From: Rhodospirillaceae bacterium
GTDB taxonomy: Bacteria; Pseudomonadota; Alphaproteobacteria; JABSOH01
DNA length: 9,058 nt
Reading direction: 5' to 3'
Assembly: GCA_020629355.1 (NCBI GenBank)
Contig: JAHDDM010000035.1
Span: 1-9,058 of the forward strand
Part shown: piece after piece, positions 1-5,212 of the stretch
Layout: every line of letters starts with the position of its first letter
Numbering within the stretch: position 1 is the first letter of the stretch
Notes under the pieces: generated by a model
Told to the model about the DNA's origin: nothing
What the model saw: the letters and a program-made list of their open reading frames with translations, nothing else
Databases searched by the model: none
Position numbers and translations under genes: made by a program

Positions 1-142
1 CCTATTGCGTTGAACTGAAGACGGTACTGGGGCAACGTGCCAGTACGCATAAGAAGAATGAGATAAAAGACATTCCGCCTTTGCTGGATATGCTCTATCT
101 TAATAGCATGATCAAAATTAAACGATCATGCACTATCTCGCC
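1..142. other. left edge, no supported gene
   Basis: Downstream flank of the esterase gene. A plus-strand frame is open from position 3 to a TGA at 219-221 (72 codons, entering from the left edge), but it would overlap the 3' end of the well-supported minus-strand esterase by about 79 bases and its peptide (Lys-rich, beginning YCVELKTVLG) resembles nothing I recognise. It may be the tail of a convergent gene or chance. A minus-strand frame is also open here but lacks a convincing ribosome-binding site. Confidence 0.3.
106..131. repeat. perfect 8-bp inverted repeat after esterase gene
   Basis: GCATGATC at 106-113 and GATCATGC at 124-131 are exact reverse complements around a 10-nt A/T-rich loop. 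It sits 12 nt past the esterase stop codon, where a terminator would be expected. The stem has only moderate G+C and neither side is followed by a clear T run (TATTAAG on the minus strand), so it would be a weak or atypical terminator at best; it could equally be a protein-binding palindrome. Confidence 0.35.
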
Positions 143-781
143 TCAAACCTTGCCTAAAAATTCTATCGCTGAGTGCAAGCCCTCGTCATTGATGCCGTGG
201 TCTAATCCAGCACATGGATGAAAGCTGGTGGTATAGCCTAAGTCCTGTAATTGGCTTTGGGCTTTTTGGCTTGCGGCAATCGGCACGACACTATCTTGAT
301 CACCATGCACCAAATGCACAGGACAGCTTGTATTGCCTTGGTTCTTGGGATGACTTTGCGCCAGAAAGCCCGAAAAGCCTACCACGGCATGCACAGAGTG
401 CTCTAGCCCAAGCATGGCTTGCAGTGCCATGGCCGTGCCTTGGGAAAACCCTATCAGAACCAGCTGATCATAGCCTATCTGGTGTTCCTCCGTGACCGAA
501 GCCAAAAATTCCAGTAATTTTGGCAAAGCCTGCTCTGCCCCGCTTTCCATGGCAGCAGGTGAGAAGTTTCGTAGGTCAAACCACTCAAAGCCGCTTGGGT
601 TCTGTGCGCATATATCTGGCGCATTTGGCGCGATAATACTCAGGGTGGGGTAGGCATGCTGAAAAATCGGCGCGAGGTTGATTAAGTCCGCGCCATTGGC
701 ACCATAACCATGCAGCAAAACACCGTAAAAATCCGAGCTTGGCACATAAGCAGTTTGACAATTCAAAGTATATAAAGACAT
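143..781 (-). CDS. alpha/beta-hydrolase, carboxylesterase/acyl-protein thioesterase family
   Basis: A 212-aa cytosolic serine hydrolase, full length for the bacterial phospholipase/carboxylesterase (Abhydrolase_2) family that cleaves short acyl esters or thioesters. Visible landmarks: the oxyanion-side HGYGANG at 24-30, PNAP at 52-55, the nucleophile elbow GFSQG with Ser113, the acid loop HGDQDSVVP at 159-167 (Asp163 likely catalytic), and GLDHGI with His195. No signal peptide is seen. The ATG at 779-781 is the only sensible start; it lies 12 nt after the stop of the upstream repressor gene, with a weak purine-rich GGGGAAA before it, so the two genes are probably co-transcribed and perhaps translationally coupled. 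The natural substrate cannot be told from sequence. Family assignment is firm; a role in prophage biology is not supported, and it may be ordinary host DNA. Confidence 0.9.
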   Translation of the reverse strand: MSLYTLNCQTAYVPSSDFYGVLLHGYGANGADLINLAPIFQHAYPTLSIIAPNAPDICAQNPSGFEWFDLRNFSPAAMESGAEQALPKLLEFLASVTEEHQIGYDQLVLIGFSQGTAMALQAMLGLEHSVHAVVGFSGFLAQSHPKNQGNTSCPVHLVHGDQDSVVPIAASQKAQSQLQDLGYTTSFHPCAGLDHGINDEGLHSAIEFLGKV

Positions 782-793
782 TGTATTTCCCCA

Positions 794-1414
794 CTATTTC
801 CTTGGCGCGCGGCGTTTAATCCAATGTATCGCAGAAGCTGAACGGAGCACCTGATTCGGCATGACCTCTACTTCTGGATTATGAGAATGTAAATTCCACG
901 TCCCAGCATCATCGCCGCATTCGATGGTTTTCAATAAGGCACTGGAGTCGTCTTCAAGGGTCACGATACAGTCCTGCCCCACATGACGCGCAATATCGAA
1001 GCGCGTTGGGTCTTCAGGGTAGAAAAACAGAATATCACCCTGCATATAGACTGGCTCCATGGAGTAGCCGCGCACCTCTGCTGCTGCCAAGCCTTCAGCA
1101 TTACCATTACCAAAAGACACCGTATCAAGACCTATTTGATCATTAAAATACGCCACACGATTGCCAGCACCCACCAGCCCCAACAGTGGTACTTCGGTTG
1201 CTTCGGGGACAGAATCACTATCGCCAAGGCTAATTTCCAAGTCCAGTACCTCGAGCAATTTTTGCAATTTGCTTAAAGACGGGCTGTGATGATTGCGGAT
1301 ACTCCGAATCAGTTCAGGGTTATTCACTGCACGAATCGAGGCCTCCCGCGCGGAAATACCCATGACCGTCAAGCGTTCATTGATCAGCATAATAAGATGT
1401 TCATGGGTAATCAT
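794..1414 (-). CDS. S24/LexA-family transcriptional repressor (CI-like)
   Basis: A 206-aa two-domain repressor. Residues about 1-65 form a helix-turn-helix DNA-binding domain (ISAREASIRA, then SIRNHHSPSLSKLQKLLEVL, a Cro/CI-type layout). Residues about 75-200 are a peptidase S24 domain: Ala83-Gly84 in VGAGNRV is the probable self-cleavage bond, Ser118 in RGYSMEP the nucleophile, and Lys162 in SALLKTI the general base. Such proteins repress lysogenic or SOS-like genes and are inactivated by RecA-stimulated self-cleavage. The frame is open up to an ATG at 1504, but I choose ATG 1412-1414: it has AAAGAG about 9 nt upstream, the HTH starts right after it, and a good promoter lies inside the would-be extension. 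The divergent DnaA-like gene is the obvious target. It could be the prophage repressor or a host regulator. Confidence 0.88.
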   Translation of the reverse strand: MITHEHLIMLINERLTVMGISAREASIRAVNNPELIRSIRNHHSPSLSKLQKLLEVLDLEISLGDSDSVPEATEVPLLGLVGAGNRVAYFNDQIGLDTVSFGNGNAEGLAAAEVRGYSMEPVYMQGDILFFYPEDPTRFDIARHVGQDCIVTLEDDSSALLKTIECGDDAGTWNLHSHNPEVEVMPNQVLRSASAIHWIKRRAPRK

Positions 1415-1445
1415 CGGAAGACTCTTTAAGTGAAATTTATGTCTA

Positions 1446-1474
1446 TTTTTAAGCGGCTTTGTCCTTAAAGTCAA
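1446..1474 (-). promoter_or_regulatory. sigma70-type promoter of the repressor-esterase operon
   Basis: Read on the minus strand, TTGACT (1474-1469) is followed after exactly 17 nt by TAAAAA (1451-1446): five of six and four of six matches to consensus. Transcription would begin near 1439, about 25 nt before the chosen ATG at 1414. This supports the shorter repressor protein. Confidence 0.55.
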
Positions 1475-1508
1475 CAGCCATGCGGGAAACTTAGAACAAG
1501 GCAAAGGG

Positions 1509-1567
1509 TTTTAACAGATTTTTAACGCAATAACAGAAAAATGTGTTGACAATGCGTGTAATTTAAC
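1509..1567. repeat. repeated TTTTAAC motif in divergent intergenic region
   Basis: TTTTAAC occurs at 1509-1515 and 1520-1526, an 11-bp (one helical turn) spacing, and ATTTAAC recurs at 1561-1567. The copies flank and overlap the rightward TTGACA element. Between them ACGCA (1525-1529) and TGCGT (1553-1557) form a widely spaced inverted pair. This could be an operator for the S24 repressor or for the DnaA-like protein, but the A/T-rich background makes chance possible. Confidence 0.3.
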
Positions 1568-1574
1568 GTATTTC
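1546..1574 (+). promoter_or_regulatory. candidate promoter of the DnaA-like gene
   Basis: A perfect TTGACA at 1546-1551 is followed after 17 nt by TATTTC at 1569-1574, a poor -10 (three of six). The start of transcription would be near 1581, about 30 nt ahead of the gene. A weak -10 with a perfect -35 fits a promoter that is repressed or needs help. Confidence 0.45.
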
Positions 1575-1613
1575 AATGCTCATCAAAAACACCTACGCTT
1601 ATGAGGACCTTTC

Positions 1614-1970
1614 ATGTTTCAGCATGCTGATCAAACTCAAATTCAATTTCCTCGCCTTGTCGCTCGTAATGATCAAGCGCGCGAACCAAGCCCTGAATAT
1701 ATCCTCAATACTGTTGCAGAATATTTCAGGATCAATGGTTTTTCGATGAAAAGCCGCAGGTTATCTGAATCCTTACGTGTGCCACGTCAAATGGCAATCT
1801 ATCTTTGCCTGCAGTGGACCTCGTTAAGTTACAGCGAAATAGGTCAGTTTTTTGCAGGACGGCATGGCTCAACCATACGCCGTCATTGCCTGGAAATACA
1901 GAAATCGATGCGGGATAATGTTTTCATCCACGCCACAATAACAGATATATCACGCAAAATACTTCGCTAA
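1614..1970 (+). CDS. stand-alone DnaA domain IV-like DNA-binding protein
   Basis: A 118-aa protein whose residues about 28-100 match the C-terminal DNA-binding domain of the replication initiator DnaA (Bac_DnaA_C): a helix with VAEYFRI (34-40), the basic loop KSRRLSESLRVPRQMAIYL (46-64), SYSEIGQFFAGR (72-83) and the recognition segment GRHGSTIRRHC (82-92). No AAA+ ATPase domain is encoded, so it is not an initiator; it is probably a sequence-specific regulator, or a competitor at DnaA sites. In E. coli DnaA the equivalent of residues 84-87 is D433-H434-T435-T436, which read the DnaA box; here they are H-G-S-T, so specificity is likely different. The start ATG is set by GAGGA at 1603-1607, 6 nt upstream. 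It is divergent from the S24 repressor and upstream of the phage operon. Free-standing versions are known to me mainly from Alphaproteobacteria. Confidence 0.8.
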   Translation: MFQHADQTQIQFPRLVARNDQAREPSPEYILNTVAEYFRINGFSMKSRRLSESLRVPRQMAIYLCLQWTSLSYSEIGQFFAGRHGSTIRRHCLEIQKSMRDNVFIHATITDISRKILR

Positions 1971-1997
1971 ACGAATCAAAATTCTAATTTTAACGAG

Positions 1998-2033
1998 TAT
2001 TATTCTTTTTAAGGTTGAGTTTCATGGTATCAT
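1998..2033 (+). promoter_or_regulatory. candidate extended -10 promoter of phage operon
   Basis: TGGTATCAT at 2025-2033 matches the extended -10 pattern TG-N-TATAAT with one mismatch and has no recognisable -35. Transcription would start near 2040, leaving a leader of about 50 nt. A second -10-like TATTAT lies at 1998-2003, also without a -35. Absence of -35 is typical of activator-dependent Mu-family promoters, but the site drives the activator gene itself here, so either autoregulation or another activator would be implied. Confidence 0.35.
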
Positions 2034-2089
2034 CCCTTTCTTGCTAACCCAGCATTGTACGAGAAATCATTCAAAGACAGGAGACCATG

Positions 2090-2299
2090 ATGTCAGAAAT
2101 AGAGAAAAAACAGCCTTTTCAAAGGTTTTTCCACGATAGTGAGCGGCGGCCTTACTATATTTTGTCACTTTTACAGGAACGTGAACTTTTACGTGCACAG
2201 GTGCAGATGGAATCAAGTGACTTCTTTTCCCCTGCTGCCAGCACCATGGCAGCAGCGTTAATCGAGGAGGTCTTGGATGGTCTTGAAGAATTGGAATAA
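2090..2299 (+). CDS. small hypothetical protein, first gene of phage operon
   Basis: A 69-aa acidic protein (starts MSEIEKKQPF, ends EEVLDGLEELE) that I do not recognise. It has no signal peptide or membrane segment; the middle (YYILSLLQERELLRAQ) and the C-terminal MAAALIEEVLDGLEEL look like amphipathic helices. Two adjacent ATGs exist at 2087 and 2090; AGGAGA at 2079-2084 sits only 2 nt from the first and 5 nt from the second, so I take 2090. It lies 18 nt upstream of the Mor-family activator and is surely in the same transcript. A small regulator or an anti-host factor is possible, but nothing in the sequence proves either. Confidence 0.65.
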   Translation: MSEIEKKQPFQRFFHDSERRPYYILSLLQERELLRAQVQMESSDFFSPAASTMAAALIEEVLDGLEELE

Positions 2300-2317
2300 C
2301 CGAACAGGAGAAAGAGC

Positions 2318-2677
2318 ATGACAATAGAAGAAATGCCCGTATCAGCGAAATTACTCGATATGATTGAGCTGCTTGGTAAGGATGTGGTTGGCAAGATTGT
2401 CGCCGAATGGGGCGGTGTACGGCTGTATATTCCGCACCGCTACCGGGCGGATCATCCTCTGGTGCAAAAATTGGGCGAGCAGGCATCCAAGACCTTGATG
2501 CAATATTATTGCGGCGAGACTCTGAGCATCCCGCGCAAATTGTTTGCCTCGACAAAGAAGGCGCGTATCATTGACGGTCTGCTGGCAGGCAAGCCGCACC
2601 GTATCATTGCCCGTGAGGTTGAGGTCTCGCAACGTTATGTCGAGAAAATCTCGATGCTGATCAGAGATGTGAAGTAA
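2318..2677 (+). CDS. Mor/C-family transcriptional activator
   Basis: A 119-aa member of the Mor transcription activator family (phage Mu Mor and C), which bind as dimers to middle or late phage promoters and recruit RNA polymerase. The central dimerisation strand signature GGVRLYIP is at 32-39, after an N-terminal helical part (LLDMIELLGKDVVGKIVAEW). A C-terminal helix-turn-helix spans about 82-113 (ARIIDGLLAGKPHRIIAREV, then SQRYVEKI). AGGAG at 2306-2310 gives a good start, 7 nt before ATG. Its stop overlaps the next start codon (TAATG). Directly ahead of the packaging genes, it occupies the position of Mu C, the late activator, rather than that of Mor. Its binding sites could not be identified in this window. 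Confidence 0.85.
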   Translation: MTIEEMPVSAKLLDMIELLGKDVVGKIVAEWGGVRLYIPHRYRADHPLVQKLGEQASKTLMQYYCGETLSIPRKLFASTKKARIIDGLLAGKPHRIIAREVEVSQRYVEKISMLIRDVK

Positions 2678-3006
2678 TGATTGTTGATTTTTTACGACAA
2701 TGGGGCGGTTTGCTATTTGCGGGTCTGAACCTGCTTTTAGTGTGGGTAATCTGGTCTTTGGGCCGGCGTTTTGCAGCCAAAGAAGAGCTTGCCCCCCTGC
2801 ATCGACGTTTGGATCAATGCGAGAAAGGCATGGAGATTATCCAGCGCGACTTGAGTTATCAGCCTGGACGGCGCGAGATCGAGGCATTGCGTGTTGCGAC
2901 GACGACTCTTGAGGTCAAAATCGCGCGTATGGAGGCGACAATGCGCAAGCTGGACGAGACGGCTCGTCGATTGAGTGATTATCTGTTGAATCAGCGAGGG
3001 CAATAG
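2677..3006 (+). CDS. DUF2730-type phage membrane/coiled-coil protein
   Basis: A 109-aa protein with one N-terminal membrane helix (about residues 11-28, GLLFAGLNLLLVWVIWSL) followed by a charged, heptad-rich coiled coil through the rest (EELAPLHRRLDQCEKGMEII and RREIEAL...LEVKIARMEATMRKLDETARRL). Size, layout and position match Mu gp25-like DUF2730 proteins found just upstream of the packaging genes of Mu-like phages. Function is unknown; the topology would leave the coiled coil on one side of the inner membrane, which would suit an accessory or lysis-related role. Its ATG overlaps the stop codon of the activator gene by one base, so translation is probably coupled. Confidence 0.75.
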   Translation: MIVDFLRQWGGLLFAGLNLLLVWVIWSLGRRFAAKEELAPLHRRLDQCEKGMEIIQRDLSYQPGRREIEALRVATTTLEVKIARMEATMRKLDETARRLSDYLLNQRGQ

Positions 3007-3010
3007 TCAA

Positions 3011-3316
3011 ATGGACTTCGACACCTACATGTCTGAGGATCGGCGGTTAGTGGTATTGCGTCTACTGGAGGCACAGGATGACTTTACCCTGAACGATGGT
3101 CTGTTGCAGCACGGACTGGATCAGTTGGGTCATGGGGTCAGCAGACAGGTTCTGCAACAGGATATGACTTGGCTTGAGCAGGCGGGTCTGGTGGTTTTAC
3201 ACCGCCTTTCACCGCAAATTATGCGCGTGCGTCTATCCGAAAAGGGGCAAGAGGTCTGTTTAGGCAAACAGCGCATAGCTGGAGTGCGGCGCTTAAAAGC
3301 CCACGAGGTACGCTGA
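3011..3316 (+). CDS. Mu gp26-like winged-helix phage protein
   Basis: A 101-aa protein resembling the Mu gp26 / VpaChn25_0724-type phage family, small ArsR-like winged-helix proteins of unknown role. Residues about 10-75 fit a winged helix: RLVVLRLLEAQDDFTLNDGLL as first helices, GHGVSRQVLQQDMTWLEQAGLV as helix-turn-helix, then a wing (VLHRLSPQIMRVRLSEKGQEV). The start ATG has GAGGG at 2996-3000. The stop TGA shares a base with the next ATG. Its place next to the terminase genes suggests a role in DNA recognition at packaging or local regulation; this is inference from position. Confidence 0.7.
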   Translation: MDFDTYMSEDRRLVVLRLLEAQDDFTLNDGLLQHGLDQLGHGVSRQVLQQDMTWLEQAGLVVLHRLSPQIMRVRLSEKGQEVCLGKQRIAGVRRLKAHEVR

Positions 3317-3642
3317 TGACGGATGAGCCACTAAAGCAGGTCAGCGCGGATATTGAGGCAGCACGGGCGCTGAGCAGACAGATGATACAGTCCTTGCCAG
3401 AGCTGAACCCAAGCCTGCTTGCCTTGATAGAGGAGCATTTGGCGGCGATTGTTCAGCAATGGCTGCACAGTCGCAGTGCTGAGGATATAGCGGAATTGAA
3501 CGTCAAGGATTTTTCGGTTCTGTTAAAGTTTCTGTTGGATATCGCGGAACGCCGCACCTCGCTGGCAGAAGAGCAAGGCGGCGAATTACGTCCTGAGCAG
3601 CTTGCAGCTATCGAGGCCACCCTGATCGGAGACGAGGCATGA
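3316..3642 (+). CDS. candidate small terminase subunit, gp27-like (DUF3486), short
   Basis: A 108-aa, all-helical protein directly upstream of and overlapping (ATGA, 4 nt) the large terminase gene, exactly where Mu gp27 lies. The body (RALSRQMIQSLPELNPSLLALIEEHL, LNVKDFSVLLKFLLDIAERRTSL, then LRPEQLAAIEATLIG) resembles the C-terminal two-thirds of DUF3486 small terminases. Those proteins are usually near 190 aa and begin with a DNA-binding helix-turn-helix that is absent here. No in-frame N-terminal extension is possible without running into the preceding gene, which ends at this start codon. The neighbouring winged-helix protein at 3011-3316 might supply the missing DNA-binding function, a guess. 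Assignment rests mainly on position and weak similarity. Confidence 0.6.
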   Translation: MTDEPLKQVSADIEAARALSRQMIQSLPELNPSLLALIEEHLAAIVQQWLHSRSAEDIAELNVKDFSVLLKFLLDIAERRTSLAEEQGGELRPEQLAAIEATLIGDEA

Positions 3643-5042
3643 GCAGTATCCTGCTGCCGTATCAAAGTGCGCTCTGGCGCTTGCTGGATCGGCACTCTGT
3701 GGTGGTGTGCGAGAAATCCCGCCGTATTGGCATGACTTGGGCAGCGGCGGCTTACGGCGTGATGCGCGCTGCACGGACAGCTTCTCAGGGCGGCAGTGAT
3801 GTTTTGTACATTGGCTATAATCTGGAAATGACCACAGAATTTTTAGCAGCAGCGCGACAATGGACACAGGCCATCGAGGCCAGTTCGGTGAAATTTACCG
3901 CTGGAAAACTCGCCGATGCTTCGCGGACACGACTGGACTTTCGTAGCGGTCATGCCATTAAGGCTCTGTCCTCAAGGCCTCGTTCCTTACGCGGCAGGCA
4001 AGGCTTGGTGATCATCGACGAGGCCGCCTTTCACGAAGACCTGCCTGCCTTGATGAAGGCCGCCATGGCACTGTTGATCTGGCAAGGAAAACTGTTGGTG
4101 ATCAGCACGCATTTCGGACGCAGCAATCATTTTTTCCGCTTAATCGAAGATATTCACGCGGGAAAATACGATTATGCGCACCTTCGCGTGACCTTTGCGG
4201 ATGCTCTGGCAGATGGTCTGTATCGGCGGATTGCGCGGATGAAAGACCTGCCCTATTCAGCAGAATCAGAAACCGCATGGGCTGAGCAGATACGCGCTGA
4301 TTACGGCGTGGCAGCAGCAGAGGAACTCGACTGCATTCCGGGGGAAAATTCTGGTCAATATCTGCCCCGCGAAATGCTTGAGGCCGCGGCTTTGGCAAAA
4401 ATGGCTATTGTCCGTTATCGTTATGACGCTGATACGGATATGGCGCTCTGGCGTAAAGATGTCCTGTTACCATATTGCGGCAATTTGCGCCTTGAGCAGG
4501 CCAGCCATATCGGGGTGGATTTCGGCAGACACCATGACCTGAGCGTCTTTTATGTCCTGCAAACTGCACCAGACCTAACCCGCCAAAGTCGTCTGATCAT
4601 CGAACTTGCAGAAACTCCGTTCGAGGAACAGTGGGAGACCCTAAAACTCTTGATCGAACATTGCCCAAGGCTGGGACAGGTGGCGATGGACAAGGGCGGT
4701 ATCGGGGCATATCTGCATGAAAAAGTCGAAGCAACCTTTGGCGCATCAAGAACAGTGGGAATACAGCTCTCGCGCAGCTGGTATGCAGAACGGATGCCGA
4801 AATTGAAAGCCGCTTTAGAACAAAAACAACTAATTCTGCCGCGCGACTCTGCCATTATTGACGATTTATGCCAAATAAGCATCATCGACAATATCCCGCG
4901 CCCCATGGGACGCAAAAATGGCCGCCATGCCGATAGTGCGATTGCGCTGACCCTCGCCCACCAAGCCAGTCAATCCGATACCGAGGTGGATTTTAGCGGG
5001 ATATTAGAAGGAAAAACACGTTTATTTACAACAGGATTTTAG
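3639..5042 (+). CDS. large terminase subunit, Mu gp28-like
   Basis: A 467-aa packaging motor: ATPase plus nuclease that threads phage DNA into the prohead. ATPase domain: deviant Walker A EKSRRIGMTW (25-34), the usual R-x-x-G-x-T-W form; Walker B LVIIDEA (123-129) with Asp127 and catalytic Glu128; coupling motif ISTH (155-158). RNase-H-like nuclease domain: Asp294 in GVDFG, Asp351 in AMDKGG and Asp432 in HADSAIALTLA, the three acidic positions expected. All key residues are present, so the enzyme looks functional. It is somewhat shorter than Mu gp28 (about 550 aa). The start overlaps the upstream gene by 4 nt. In Mu-like phages it packages by headful from the phage end into host DNA. Large terminase is also a known trigger of Avs-type STAND immune proteins, relevant to the last gene in the window. 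Confidence 0.92.
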   Translation: MSSILLPYQSALWRLLDRHSVVVCEKSRRIGMTWAAAAYGVMRAARTASQGGSDVLYIGYNLEMTTEFLAAARQWTQAIEASSVKFTAGKLADASRTRLDFRSGHAIKALSSRPRSLRGRQGLVIIDEAAFHEDLPALMKAAMALLIWQGKLLVISTHFGRSNHFFRLIEDIHAGKYDYAHLRVTFADALADGLYRRIARMKDLPYSAESETAWAEQIRADYGVAAAEELDCIPGENSGQYLPREMLEAAALAKMAIVRYRYDADTDMALWRKDVLLPYCGNLRLEQASHIGVDFGRHHDLSVFYVLQTAPDLTRQSRLIIELAETPFEEQWETLKLLIEHCPRLGQVAMDKGGIGAYLHEKVEATFGASRTVGIQLSRSWYAERMPKLKAALEQKQLILPRDSAIIDDLCQISIIDNIPRPMGRKNGRHADSAIALTLAHQASQSDTEVDFSGILEGKTRLFTTGF

Positions 5043-5212
5043 AAATTAGGATTTTTTTCAACGCACCAACCAGACCCGAAGGTGCTGGCAGTTTCATATC
5101 AACAATCTTATTGCAAAGTCGCTAAAGTGCTAACTTTAGCGAGAGCGAGCAAAGCGAAGCCAGCCCTGTCTACCGTGAGCGAAAAGAATAAAAAACCACA
5201 AAGGATAGCACC
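5043..5212. other. 170-bp gap between terminase and portal genes
   Basis: No coding frame of note. It contains a perfect hairpin (5119-5142) followed by an irregular GCGA-rich tract (AGCGAGAGCGAGC, AAAGCGAAGC) to about 5160, then an A-rich stretch leading to the portal ribosome-binding site AAGGA at 5201-5205. Its presence is unusual because these two genes normally abut or overlap in Mu-like phages. Confidence 0.6.
5119..5142. repeat. perfect 10-bp hairpin between terminase and portal
   Basis: TCGCTAAAGT (5119-5128) and ACTTTAGCGA (5133-5142) are exact reverse complements separated by the 4-nt loop GCTA. The transcript would form a stable stem-loop. No U tract follows, so it is not a standard intrinsic terminator; it could slow or protect the late mRNA, bind a protein as DNA, or be the remnant of a small repetitive element. 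Confidence 0.75.

Noticed and set aside
3..221. Plus-strand open frame entering from the left edge, possible tail of a convergent gene
   Set aside because: Overlaps the well-supported esterase antisense by about 79 bases, no recognisable motif, and 72 open codons are possible by chance. Recorded only as an uncertain edge stretch.
214..495. 93-aa plus-strand frame opposite the esterase
   Set aside because: Antisense of conserved catalytic segments; no ribosome-binding site and no recognisable motif.
1412..1504. Longer repressor start at ATG 1504 (30 extra residues)
   Set aside because: The extra part is unlike an HTH protein, and a good promoter (1446-1474) and ribosome-binding site point to ATG 1414.
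1616..1637. TGTTTCA, similar to the end of Mu-type phages
   Set aside because: It lies across the first codons of the DnaA-like gene, no repeats of the end-type binding sites follow, and no target duplication was found.
1919..1935. TTCATCCACG, near-match to a DnaA box
   Set aside because: One isolated site with two mismatches inside a coding region; no cluster, no A/T-rich unwinding region, so no origin.
2067..2632. Minus-strand frames opposite the small protein and the Mor-family gene
   Set aside because: The plus strand has consistent ribosome-binding sites, stop-start overlaps and family signatures; the antisense peptides are rich in Pro, Ser, Arg and Cys as expected for noise.
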